Of a DNA stretch of 64,000 nucleotides, positions 16,051 to 27,913 are shown piece by piece. Source of the DNA: Otis tarda (taxonomy: Eukaryota; Chordata; Aves; Otidiformes; Otididae); the NCBI GenBank assembly GCA_026413225.1, contig CM048591.1:76372009-76436008 (forward strand), given 5' to 3'. How positions within the stretch are numbered: the stretch's first letter is position 1; each line of letters starts with the position of its first letter. The translations under genes were made by a program, and so were the position numbers. The notes beneath the pieces were generated by a model. It was not told where the DNA came from. It did not search any database and worked only from the letters and a program-made list of their open reading frames with translations.

Positions 16051-17749
16051 TACAACGGATTTGGCGGAGGATTGACAAGCCTGTTTTTCCCTACACATGT
16101 AAAGAGCGTGCACGGACCTGTGCCCGCGTGTGGACAGCTCTGTACAAGGGTGCGTGTCTCTCTGTACACACGGGCTGTGTTCCTGCACGCGCTCCCCGGA
16201 GAAGCCGCTGCCGACGGCGCGGTCCCCGACACGCCAGGAAAACGCTGCAGAGTCTGCTGGTGGCGGCGGCTCCCGATGCCCTCGCGGGCGGATCCGTGTG
16301 CGGTGCCCCACCTGCTGATGGAGCAGACCCTGCCCCCGCTCGAAGCTGGGTTTCGCCCCCGGCGTCGGTTCGGCCGTTGGGCGGGTTGCTGTGATGCTGT
16401 CTGCAGGGAACTGAATGTGAAGGAGATAGGAAGCGTTTCGGGCCGCAGGTTGTTCGTCCCGCTTTTGGGAGAGAAATGAGCTTTAACGAGCAAAAGACAT
16501 TCACTCTTGGTGCAAGTTTGTTCGGGAGGCTGCTGCAGGTGCTGCTCACGCTGCTGGCCGCGGTAATTAGCAGTTACCGCCCCGTTTCCTGGCCGTTCTT
16601 TCAGTGTGTGGTGCAGGCGCTGTCTAATTAATGGCGTGGCGTTAACAGCCCTGCCTGGGATGCTGTGAGCGCTGCCGCCCGCGGTTGGCCGGGCGCTTGC
16701 AGTACCGGGCAGCTCCAGGGGTTCGGACTTGATACAGCTGGGTGGAATTTTTGACGTAGTTTTATTGCGTTGTGTTTGGAGAGCGCAGGTGGGGGTTTAG
16801 AGGGCTCAAAACTCGTGGTTTGTCCTTTTTTATCCAGTGAACATCAAGAACTGAGGGTTTTGTTCTGTGTAAGGAAACTTCTACTTGAAACTCATTTGTG
16901 AGGGCTGTTCTTCTGCTGAAATCTATCAGTTTCATCCTCCGAAAAAGAAGAAAAGAAAAATATTAATTGTGCAGAAAGCGTTTCCCCTTCTCCATCTAGC
17001 AGTGCTTTATTCAGTTCTTCCCTGTGGGAATGGATGAATTGCCTGCGAGCGAGGGTCTAGAGACCAGGAGCAGCTTCCCGTTTTGACACGGAGTATCTCA
17101 GGCATTTTGAAAAGCAGCTTCTTTCTTTAAAAACTGCTCATTGAAGAGGTTTTCCAAAACGGAATTTTTCAGTCCCCTTGGGAAACGTTTTTTCGTCATT
17201 AAAGCTCTTTCCAACCTCAAACCACACCAGCCCTGGCAGTGAGCAAGCGTTGGGGGGTGCGTGGTGCTGAGCTGCCTCCCGTCCCGCTGACATCCCCCAC
17301 CACCCGCCAGCAGCACCCGGGGCGGCAGCGGCCGTGTGCCGGGAGGACGCTGAGCTCCGAGCTGGAGTGAATTGCCCAGGGTCGCGTGTCAGCCCTTCGG
17401 GGCTTGACCGCCATCCCGAAATGGAAGCCGGAGGCAGGCGTGAGCTCCGTCTGAGGGAAGGACCGACAGCACGGCTCCTGGTCCGTGCCCGCTGCCCCGC
17501 TGCGCTGGCCCTGGGGCTGCTCGGTGCCTGACGTCTCTTTGGGGCTGTGCTTTTTGTAGCGCCTGGACTGCTCTGTCTAGAGCAGGCGGGTTCACGGCCA
17601 AGTGTCCCTGGTCCACGGAGCAGAAGGCAGAGTTACCGCTGTCCTCCGTCCCGCGGGACAGAGAAACGCAAGGCACCGGGAGGAGACCTGCCGGATTACC
17701 GGTGGCCGACCAGAGGCGTGCCCCGGGTCTCTAGTCCCCCAGGGCAGAT

Positions 17750-18150
17750 GCAGCTGATGCTTGCAGATAAAAGCAGTATAAATCACAAATCCTGTTGTTT
17801 GCTAGTGAATGCTGAAACTGGAACAAAGTCCAAGTTTCAATCAAAACACAAACTGCCAATAAAATTACTTTGGATTGAGTGAAAAGTTTTTTGATTGAAA
17901 GCTACAGTTTGTTTTTCCAGTTGAGATTTTTGGACTTTTTTTTAACCTCATTGAACTCAATTTCAAAACTTAATGTCTCTCTGAATTCAAAAGAAAAAAA
18001 AAGTATTTGTTTGGAAAATATCTCATTTAAAAAAAAAAACATACAGAGCTTTTTTAACTGAAGGAATTTGCCAAAATTGTCACAGATTTCCAAAACTATT
18101 TGTGAAGTGAAATTACTTTTTTTTTGTGAAAGCAGGATTTCACTGAAAGG
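17750..18150. repeat. A/T-rich segment with 12-bp inverted repeat
   Basis: A 400-bp stretch dominated by A- and T-runs. The arms TTTCAATCAAAA (17835-17846) and TTTTGATTGAAA (17889-17900) are perfect inverted repeats around a 42-base spacer, and related ATTGA/TCAAT words recur through 17960. It may be the remnant of a small hairpin-type transposable element or simply low-complexity DNA. I recognise no named family. Confidence 0.35.
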
Positions 18151-18659
18151 TGTTTCCCAGCTCTCCCATACATGGAGAAAGCTTCTCAGGGAGCGAGTTG
18201 TGCGTCACGGAGGTTCCCAGGCTGCGGATCCCTTTCTCTCTCGCCCCGAGCCACGACGACAGCTTGGTGCGGAGAGGCAGATTCGCGTTGCTGAGGGGAA
18301 ATACGCCGTTGTTCTCTGCAGAGAGGCCGGACCGTTTCCCTTCTTTTCTGAGGTCTCTCAGACGTGTTTGCACTCCGACTTCATGCGGGTGCTGCCCGGG
18401 GCTGCTGGATCACGGAGCCAGCTCTGGGGCGGTGCTGGCGCGCGGCGAGAAGTGGCTTCTCCTGCTGCTCCCCGGCTGATGCCCACCCAGCGCGGGGGCT
18501 GCCCGGCCCTGTCGCACCGGTGGCTGCTGTGCGATGGGTCTCAGGGCTGCGTTTGGGCGGCCGCTGTCCCGCGGGGTCCGTCAGCGGCGGGCAGGCGGCA
18601 GGGGTGCGTTCGTGTGGCTCGACGCCGCGTCAGCCCCGCTCCCCGTGCAGCCCAGCATA

Positions 18660-18800
18660 CCTTAGCTACCGGGGTAATGATTGTTATTGGAATTCGCTGA
18701 AGAAATTTATGATCCGTGTGATTGCTTCCACAAAAGAAGACGATAGAAAACAAATAACAGTCATGAGAATGTTAATTTTAGAAGTTGCAGTAAGGTCCTT
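18660..18800. promoter_or_regulatory. AT-rich island after CpG-rich block
   Basis: Abrupt change from CpG-rich sequence to AT-rich, non-repetitive DNA with GGTAATGATTGTTATTGG near 18671 and ATGTTAATTTTAG near 18768. Candidate conserved non-coding element; weak evidence. Confidence 0.22.
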
Positions 18801-19789
18801 TGCCACAGGGAAAGGCAGGGACACCTGTAGCCCCTGCTGGGGGGCTGGGCTGGAGGGGGAGCCGCGTTCGTCCTCAGGGACCCAGCCTTGGGATGAGTAC
18901 AGTGGACTATTTTAAGATTTACCCTGGACCCCTGTGAGGAATGGGACAGGTGTTGCTATTCTGGCCAGGCTCCATTTTTTGTCCCACAGCTCCCATTTTG
19001 CAGCTGCATTTGCTGAACGCCGTTTCTCCTGGTTTGTTTTAATGTTCTGCCAATGGAAGGGCCAGATTAGACACTGTCCTGAGCCTGGAGCTTGGGTGAC
19101 AAAATGACCCAGCTAAGCAGGAGCCGTGGAGAAAACCAGCGGCTGGGACGGGTCCGGCAGGAGGGACGGTGCCGCCGCGCGGCTGTGCTTGCTGTCCCCG
19201 TTGGGCAGCAGCGAATCCCGCCGGCGCTCGCCGGGAGCTGTTGCGTGGTGGTCACAGGGAGGAAGGGGCGTTGTGGCCTGCACATCGTGTCGCCTGCAGC
19301 CGTCATACGCAGGCCGCCACTCACCCCCGTGGTCATGGTGGCTCCTCGTCAGCCCAAATGCGCGTGCAGAAACCTGGTATCTGAGAAAACGCAGAGCAAA
19401 GTGCGCGAACGCCTGTCCGCCTTCACGTGGCTGGCTCTGGCTGAGCTGCACCGGCTCCGGAGGTTCTGATTCACAGGGTCATCCGAGGCTCTGGGACTGG
19501 AGCAGTGTGTTGAACTTGGAGGTGACACACAGAACTTCCTTGCTGAGTGTTTGTTCAAGTTTTGTGTTTCCGTCCGGAGGCACCAGCGGCTGGTAACAAG
19601 CTAGGCTGCTGGTTTCTGCTGATGTTTGGTGCCATGGGGACCTAAGAGGACACAGCTAAAGGACAGAGTCGTTGCTGCTGTGGTGCCTGACGGGGCCGCA
19701 GCCGGGGGTCCCGTGCGGTGGAGTGCAGTGGCTGGCCGGGCTGGGGAGCAGGGGCCTGAGGGAGATGGGAACTGCCCATCCGGGGAGAT

Positions 19790-19905
19790 TTCCACGCCTG
19801 GATGGGCATGGCCGGTGTCGGAGCTGGCCCTGCTTCAGCTGGGGTTTGGACCAGAGAACCTACAAAGGCCCCGTCCAACGTAGGTTACTCTGTGATTGCA
19901 GCGTC
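19790..19905 (+). mobile_element. CR1 LINE 3' tail, sense orientation
   Basis: The last ~110 bp of a CR1 copy. GAGATTTCCACGCCTGGATG, then CCTGCTTCAGCTGGGGTTTG (CR1 consensus approximately CCTGCTTTAGCAGGGGGTTG), GACCAGAGAACCTACAAAGG, and CCGTCCAACGTAGGTTACTC with a CTGTGATTG end. The left limit is uncertain and the copy may reach further 5'. Diverged, hence old. Confidence 0.72.
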
Positions 19906-20915
19906 CATGTTAAAAAAAAAATCAGATGTCCCATTGCTTGCATCCCCCTCGCACCTGCCGAGATCCGGAGCTGGCTGAGGTTGACTCTGGGCCGTCCAGC
20001 GGCGTCTGCTGTCCCTGCTGCCCGTCTGCCCACCCTGCTGCCTTTTGGTGGGGTAGGGGGGTTTCCAGCACCCTCCTGTCCCGAGTGCAGCACCGCTGGA
20101 CAGAGGTGTCTGCATCCTCCCCGTGCCCTGCCGGGGCAGTTCCCTAAGGCCACAGCAGTCTGAAGGGCACCCTCACATCTCTCTCCTGGTTCCTGAGGTT
20201 TTTAAGTGCTTTTCAGTTTTTCTGAGCATCACAAAGGAGACTTGCAGGAAGCTTGGCTTAAAACTGCACGGACTGTAGAGATGAGTTGATAATCCCCAGA
20301 GAAAACGCTGGTGACGCTGTTCTGCCTGCAGCAGCGGGTCCGTCCGCCGCCTCTGGACTGCGCGGCCGCCCCGGGGCCCGTCCTGCGGGCGACGGGCTCT
20401 GCCGCTGTCCCACCGCCTCAGGGCAGGGTGCACCTCCCGGGTGGGAACGGTCCTGCACCCCCCCCCGACGGCACCTCTGCCTCTGGGGCTGACGGGGGTC
20501 TGAGCCCTTTTGGGCCACAGCCGCACAGAGCGTCACGGCGGTGTGGGGTCGGGTCCGCAGCGAGAGGGGGGCTGACCCTGGCAGAAGCCCTTGGTTTGGG
20601 CTCGTTGTGTCTCAGCGATGCCAGAATTACTGAGGATGGGTGCGATTGCCACCCCTTCCTCGTGGCACGGGCAGGCAGTGTGCGCGCGTGTGCAACACGC
20701 CGCACGTGTCTCCGGGTAGCCGATTCGTCGTGTTTTCGAACGGGGCGAGGGCTGGCTGCTAAGCAGTGCTGTCAAGAAGTGTGGCTGATGGACCCTGGAA
20801 TATCTGGTGGAAATCACGAGGCATTCACTCCGCGTTCATTCATCGAGCTTCCTTGCACCTCTGGCTGTACCGTTTGTCTGCCCGAGTGCTGCGGTGCTAG
20901 TAGCAGGGCTTGAGA

Positions 20916-21014
20916 CTTTCTCCATCACTTCTCCTTTTCCCCTCCCCTCTCTCGTATTTCTTTTCTCTCATTTTCCGTCCTACCCCCCTTCTCTCTCCCC
21001 CTTTTTTTTCCCCT
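20916..21014. repeat. 99-bp polypyrimidine tract
   Basis: Almost unbroken C/T for 99 bases on the + strand, with a handful of purines. It contains C-rich and T-rich sub-runs and ends in CCCCT just before a GCAAGG. Such tracts can form triplex DNA. No splice use is evident. Confidence 0.85.
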
Positions 21015-23794
21015 GCAAGGCTGATGGATATGCAGAGTATGTTAAGAAGCAAGCAATACTGTCACCGAGCTGATGGTGCTCAGTGACTCCTCGAGCTCCT
21101 GGCTGGTCTGTACTGCAGGAGCTTGACACCCTGACCACTGAGGCATAAAAAACAGAGAATTGGAAGCCTCAGCCTGACAGGCACCGGAGCATCCCCCAGA
21201 GAGGGTCCACGATGTGTGTCTGCATGTGAGTGCGGGGAGGAGGGCAGTGGGGATGGTGGGGGAGGAGAGCGAGACGGGAGAGGATGAAACAATGAGATGT
21301 CAGCGCGTTCCCACCCGCAGCCCTGCCACAGCACTGATGAGCATTTAGAAATCGCTGCCGCCCGCTCAGCGGCACGCGCGGCGTCGGCACGGGATGGACT
21401 GGGTCTGTGCGGCCTCAGGAGGATGGGAGACGGGAGTGGCGGGTGCGGAGGGGGAGGCAGAATGGTGGGACAGCTGGGAGTGAGGAGTTGTCCTGTCAGA
21501 TGGGTGCCTCCCTCGGCCGCGGCACTCGCAGGGGTGCGGTGGCTTGCTGCCAGCTTCGTCCAAAGCCTGGGGTGCTACCAGCACCCGGAGGAGCTGGCAG
21601 GCTCAAAGAGCCCGCGGCAGGGGTCGGGGTCTGTCCTGCTGCCCTGTCCGCCTGGTCCCTGGGTCCCGGCACCGCGCAGCTCCAGGGGAGGACACAGCGG
21701 TGAGATGGCTCCCGTCGGCTTTGGCGTGTTGTGCTGGTCAGGCAGCGTGACTGGTTTGTGCAGCTAAAACAGGGCTGAATCTCCGCATTTCCCACCATCC
21801 TGTGGAGAGGAAGAGGTGAAACCGTTGGGACAGGCACTCTGTGAGCCCCTTGCTGTAGAAGAGGCGCCCACGGGGTGAAGGGGTTTTTGTGTGGCGCACA
21901 TGGGAAGGAGGACGCGGCGTGAGCCCTCCAGGACTGGGGAAAGTCACATCGCTCGCCCACGATGTTACCAGACGGTTTGCTGGCCATGCGCGTGGCGGGC
22001 TTGGGCAAACACGGGTAGGGCAGAGCCAGGGCAGGGACCTGCTGGAAGCCGAGGGGATTTGGGAAGAGAGGGCGGGCAGGAAGGGCTCTGGCTGAGCAGA
22101 CGGTGAAGGTGGGGAGGCAGGAGAAGGGACCAGAGAGGAGCCACTGTGTCCTGCTGGAGGGGGCTTGCTCCCTGGGGATGCCGCTGCCGGTGGCCCTGGT
22201 ACCTCAGTGGCTCCTGACGTGTCTTCTGGCTTCGCCATCTTCACCAAGCCTCGCTCCTGTGGCGTGAGCACTGTGGTGGAGCTAACTGTCGGTTACTGAA
22301 GTCATCTGTCATCCAGGACAGGGAGCAGAGAGGAAATGTAGATCCGATGAGCTCCACCAGGAAGAACGGTTTGGAAACAGCTCCATTTTCCGTGGCGCCT
22401 GGTGAATTAGCACCGTTCCTTAGAAGCTGTAATGAGAACCCGCGCAGAGCCTGTGCAGAAACATGGCCGGAGTAGCAGGGCGTGCTGCTGGCTTCAGACC
22501 TCGCCTGGTTGCCCTGTCCGTGCAGGCTGGGTCAGGTGGAGAGGGCAGGTCCAGGCTGGTGGGTGCGGTCCCCAGGGTCCACAGGGCTGTGGGGAGCGGA
22601 GAAGAGTCGTTAACGGAGATGCCCCGGAGCAAACTGGTGATGGGCAGCTTTTGCCATCAGCACATTCAGCGCGTTCACCAGCGTCCTTTGGTGGAGGCTG
22701 GGGCAGCTCCTCGTTACTGCAAGCAGCATCACGTGCACACCAAGCTGCCCTGGAACCGACCCTAAATTTTGTCACCAACCTACTCATGGGCCTGGGGACC
22801 CAGACATGGTGCCCAGGGCAGGTCGCTGGGTCGTGCTGGCTGGGGGTGCTGAGCCTGGGGAGCTGGAGACGGGACAGTGGGGGTCGGCTGCTTGGCTGGG
22901 GTACAGGCAGCCCCGGGGTACGCGACAGGGGCTGCGCCGGTGCCGAGGACCAGAGCAGGTGAAGGTCACAGCGAACATCTTCTGCCGCAGCCTGGCAGCC
23001 CTCGCCTCGTCTTGCCGTAGGAAGCCTACTCTTTATCACGCTGTGTTGCGCGTGCATATATTGTGTGTGGGAGAGGAGGAAGAAAGAGAGAAGGAGTGCG
23101 GGAAACTGTCATTTGTGGAAGATTTCCTAATAAAACAGCAGCAGTGTTGGGTTTGGCACGGTGGAGGAGCCGGGTGCCCTGCGCGGGGTCAGAGCCCCGT
23201 GGTGCAAGGCTCTGCCCTGAAGAGCCTGCAGCTGAAGTATGAAACGGGAGGTGACACGTGAAGAGAACAAACAGATGGGGAGAGTGGGAGCAGGTGAGGA
23301 GATAAATAGCAATAGCTCCTTGAGCCTTTTTTGTGCCTTTGTCTGGAGGGTTTCAAAGCCATCTGAAAGTGTCCCTCTCCTTGGGCTGTAGAGATGGGTG
23401 GACATCTGGGACCAAGACCACGTTCTCGCGGAGAGCCTGGAAGGGTAGCTGGTATCCAGAAGATCAGCTGGTTCCTCTCCGGCTGGCAGAGAGCCCGTCT
23501 GAGCAGCCCTGCCCTCGTGCTGCGTTTCTTGCCCTGGGTGCTGTAGGGCTGCAAGAGGCAAGGGCCAGCCCCGTTGATGGGTCCCAGAATCCTCTCCATC
23601 CCCTCGGTGCTGCCTCGCTCCTGCAGCAAGGACCGGAGAGAATCCCACCAGCTCAGGGCTGCAGCACGAAAAGGACGTGTAGAGGATGGCTGCACCCATT
23701 TGTGTGATAATTCTCCCGTCCCTGCTGCCCTTGCTCACAGAGGTGCCCAGCAGTGCTTTTACTGAGGCCGTCACTGCAGCACAGCGCACACTGA

Positions 23795-23980
<186 letters not shown>

Positions 23981-24534
23981 TAGGGCTCGGTGAGAGCTGT
24001 ACCCTGCTTGCGCCCGGCAGCGATCGCCCACCACCGTGGGGTGGGCAGGACGTGGTCCTGTCCTGGTCCTGAGTCCCCGTGCTCGGCCCCATGCAGGACT
24101 GCGGGTCTCTGCTGGCGCTCACGAGTGCTCTTGTTTCCCTTTGCCAGCAAGAAGCCCCTGCCCAAACCTCTTGTCTTCCCGTTTCTGCCCCATAAAATCC
24201 TCCCAGAGACATGAGGTGTTGCCAGAAGGCAGCATCCCCATTTTTTTGAGGGTAAAAACTCCTCTTGAGACAAAACTTGGGGTGCCCAGTGGCTTATGGC
24301 CGAGTGCAAGCCCCCGTTGCTCCCCACACGGTTATTTCTTGCTCGTTGACGCACTTCGCGTTTCTCCCCGACCTCGCGTTGCGTTTGCTCCCTGGTTGTG
24401 TGTCTGCCCGAGCCGTCCCTCCTCTGCGAGCTGCCGCTGCGCCACGCATCCTCACTGACGGCAGCGCGGTCTCTGCGGGCGGTGGGGGCGGGAGCCCCGT
24501 GGCTCCTGCGGGATCGTGGCCCTCATGCGAAGGA

Positions 24535-24860
24535 TAAACATAATCCATTTTACACCACTGTCAAAAGCTGGCCCACTCTGACCTTATATACATGTAGCAT
24601 GCAGTAATTAGAATTTTTCCCTGCATAATTTGCATGGATGAGGTAAGTAAAATACCAATTAATTGTCATCTCTCAACACAGGAGGAGCATGCCTTGGAGA
24701 TTTCCAGATTTATGGATGACAGGGCTGTTATATGTGACCTCCAGCAGGGAAATAATTTTGAATTTTTGTCATACTTTTTTCATCCAGTTTCTTTGTTTTA
24801 AGTAATTGCGTCCCCGTGTAATTGAGCCACCCAGGCTGTATTCATCATGGCTCTTGTCCT
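24535..24860. promoter_or_regulatory. Candidate intron 9 enhancer with perfect octamer
   Basis: AT-rich, non-repetitive island about 0.6 kb after exon 9. It holds ATTTGCAT at 24628-24635 (the exact octamer on the minus strand), TAATTA at 24605-24610, a palindromic CAATTAATTG at 24656-24665 and GTAATTGAGCC near 24818. A compact cluster of POU and homeodomain-type cores next to a coding exon of a B-cell regulator is a typical conserved-element pattern. Conservation and activity were not tested. Confidence 0.4.
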
Positions 24861-27800
24861 TAAACAAATCCTTGGGGAGCCATAGGCAGCCTCTGCCTCC
24901 CGTGCCATGGCGCTGGTGTAACGCCGCTGTTTGCCGTGCCACAGTTAAGGGTTTGTTAGCGCTTCCATCATAAATCAGTGGACGGATCTCCAGCTGATAT
25001 GGATGGGCATAGCTGCACAAAGCCGGGGGAGCCCCGGCGCGTAGACCCGCAGTTTCCATGGCCACAACCAGCAGCGCCTGCGGGGTTTTGGTTTTGGCTT
25101 GGCAGCGTGGGGACGGTGCTTCGGCCAGGGGGAAGAGCACGCGCCACGCTTTCTTGGTTTTGGTTTTGCAATTCCTGTGGAAGCAGGAGAGCTGCCTCAG
25201 CAAAGCTCTGCTGCATGGACAGGCCTGGGGAGCCGGGTTTTGGGTGGCTTTGTAAATTTTGCCTCCAGATGGGTAAAGAAACTGGCATGATACTAAAAAT
25301 CAATGAAAATCCAGCCGCCATCCTGCCCTTCCCCATGGAGAGAGGGCTTTTGGCAACGCTCCTGCGCTGCGCAGTGTGCTCCCGCCCGTGGGTGCACATC
25401 CCCGTGGGCGAGGACCTGCACACCGGAGCCACTCCGGAGCCAGCCCGAAACCTTCCCAGGGCGCCACGCAGGCATGGGCAGGGATGGGCCGTGGCACAGG
25501 GATGGGCCGTGGCCCCTGGACTCTGGCAGCGGCAGGTCATGCCCACAACCCGCTCGGCTCTTGGTTTGAGATGATGGGCGCATCTTGCCCGAGGGTGCTG
25601 GCCAGGGTGCAGGGCAGGGTACGTCCCCGTGGTGCTCCAAAGCTGGTGGAGATGGGCAGGTCTGGGTCAGGAGAAGACTTTAAAAGAAAGGCTGGTCAGG
25701 AGCTGGCTGCTGGGACACCTTTTGCCTTTGCCTTTCTCTTCTCTCTGTGCTTCCTCTTTCTCTCGTTTCATTTTCGGATTATATGTTTTTGGGGTGAATT
25801 CTGTCCCGTTTTCGACCCTGCGGGAGGCGTGCCGTGTGAGCAGAGCTGAAAGGCAGGCGTGCTCCCCACAGCAAGGCTCGCTTCTGGGGCCGGCGAGGAT
25901 TTCTGCAGCAGAGTTTGCTCAGCAGCATGCTGTGAACGTGCTTTAAATGAGGCAAGGGGCAAAAAGATTGGGATGCTACCGTTTTCCCTCGGAAACTGCA
26001 GCTGTACTGAAGTGTTTCACAGGATAATGACAACAGTGCTGGCACTTATTGCTGGCAGGAGCTGTTAAAATGTGTAGCCTTGGCTTCTTTTTTATCTTCT
26101 TCGGAAGACTTTGTTTTGGTATTTTCAAAGTCTTATGTTTCAGTGAACACAGACCCAGTCACTGCGCGGATAACGTTGTATTGCTGTGAGTGCGCAATGA
26201 GAGCTAGGAGACTGGAAGCTTTGATGTATCAAAAAGAAGAAGAAATCAGAATTTTTGTTCTGCATCTAAGGATGGACTTACTGTTCCAGCTCAGCCTGGT
26301 CACGAAGCTGGGAGTGCTGGAGTTTGCTGGTGGGGGATCCCCTTCTCTGGCCCTGGCACTTTTCCTGTACCCGTTCGGCCCTGTCCTGTTGTTGCTGCGG
26401 GACTTGCTGAGCTGGCTGGGAGCTGGTGCACCGGGCATCTCCAGGGTCCGTGGCCCAGCACCTGGGCGGGGAAGCCCAGCCCGATTCCCTGTGCCCAGAG
26501 CGCTGGAGGGCGGTGCCGGTGAGCTGGCGCTCCAGCAGACGCTGCGAGGTGCAGCTGCAGCCGAGGAACCCCAGCAAGAGCATCTCCGTGTCTGGCCACA
26601 GGCTGCGGGTTGGACCCGCGAGATCCTGCTCACCCACAGCTCTGCCTTCTCCCTGGAAGCCTGGTCCTGCACTCCAGTCTCCCTGTGTGCCCGCCAACCC
26701 CGCCGGTAGCTCAGGGCAGGTGGGAATCCCGTGTGAGAGCCTTAAAATCCTGGCCCAGGTCTCTCCTTGCACACAGGAGGCTCCGTGTGATGAGCCTGAG
26801 CACCCGCAGCGGAGAGGAGGTTAATTTAAACTGTACCCAGGATGCTTCCACTCGTCTCAGGAGTATACGTGAGTGCTTTTAGTAATCCTCTCCTGAGAGA
26901 GTCTGGCAATATCAGCCTCAAAGCAGAAACCTTGACAAAATTAATCAGGACTGGTACATGGACTGACACAGTTTGTTTTACTAAGTCCCGCTCCCTTCAC
27001 CGAGATGAAGGTGTAATACTGTAAGCACTTAACAGCGCCTACGTCCAATTAATTCCCTGTGCTGGCGAGGAGGAATCGCACGGCAGCAGTCGCACCGGGC
27101 TGAGACCGCTGAAAGAGCAGCGAGAAGGAGAGCGGCCGTGATTTGCAGGTGGCAGGAAGGAAGGATACTCGGATTGAAAAATGGTTTTGGGGGTGAATAA
27201 AGAGAAGAGGAATAGAGACAGCTGAGCATGGTGAAAGGGCTTTGGTCGTTAGTGCTCGGTCTGTGTCGCGTGAGTACGGAGCAGCAGCGAGAGGCGTGAG
27301 CCGGTGCCTCCGCGGGAAGGCAGGGCCGTGCTGTCGGCACGCGGGCGGTGGGAGCGGCTGCCGGGCCCCAGCACAGCGCTGGCTGCCGCCCCTTGCTGCT
27401 GTCCCGTCCCTGCTCTGCCCTTGCGCTGGTGCTTCCCGCTCCACTGCACCTCTGTGCCACAGCTGGCGCGGGAATCGCTGCAAACGGTGGCAGCCCCCTC
27501 TGCGGGGCAGTCCCAACTGCCGTGCCCCATCGCTCCTGCAGAAGGGGGGACAACCAAGCCGCGGTCTTCCAGAGCAGTCCGCAGAAGCAGGGGCAGAAGA
27601 CGAAGTCGGTTACCTGCTGCAGCTCTGCTGCATCTTCCCACTCCCCCGTCCCATTGTCGGTCCCGGTGGCACCTGCGCCCAGCTCTGTGGCAGGGCCACG
27701 ATGGCCTTTGCTGCACAGGGTGGCTCAGTCCTGCCCCGACCGCGGCTGGAGTGAGGACGGACCCCGAGTTTCCAGAGGGATGTGCTGGGAAGAGGACGCA

Positions 27801-27886
27801 AACCCTGGCCAGTTGTGTGGTGGCTCGGTGGCTGTGGCCAGGAGTCCCCGTCTCAAGGCCAGAAGAGGAAGGTGGAGAAAGGCACA

Positions 27887-27913
27887 TCTTTTTTCTTTTT
27901 TTTTTTTTCCCCA
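27887..27913. repeat. Short polypyrimidine (T-rich) tract
   Basis: Twenty-seven bases of almost pure T with C at the ends. Low-complexity; intronic. Confidence 0.8.

Noticed and set aside
27887-27913. Poly(T) as the tail of a retrogene on the minus strand
   Set aside because: No coding remnant or target duplication beside it; better read as a simple pyrimidine tract.
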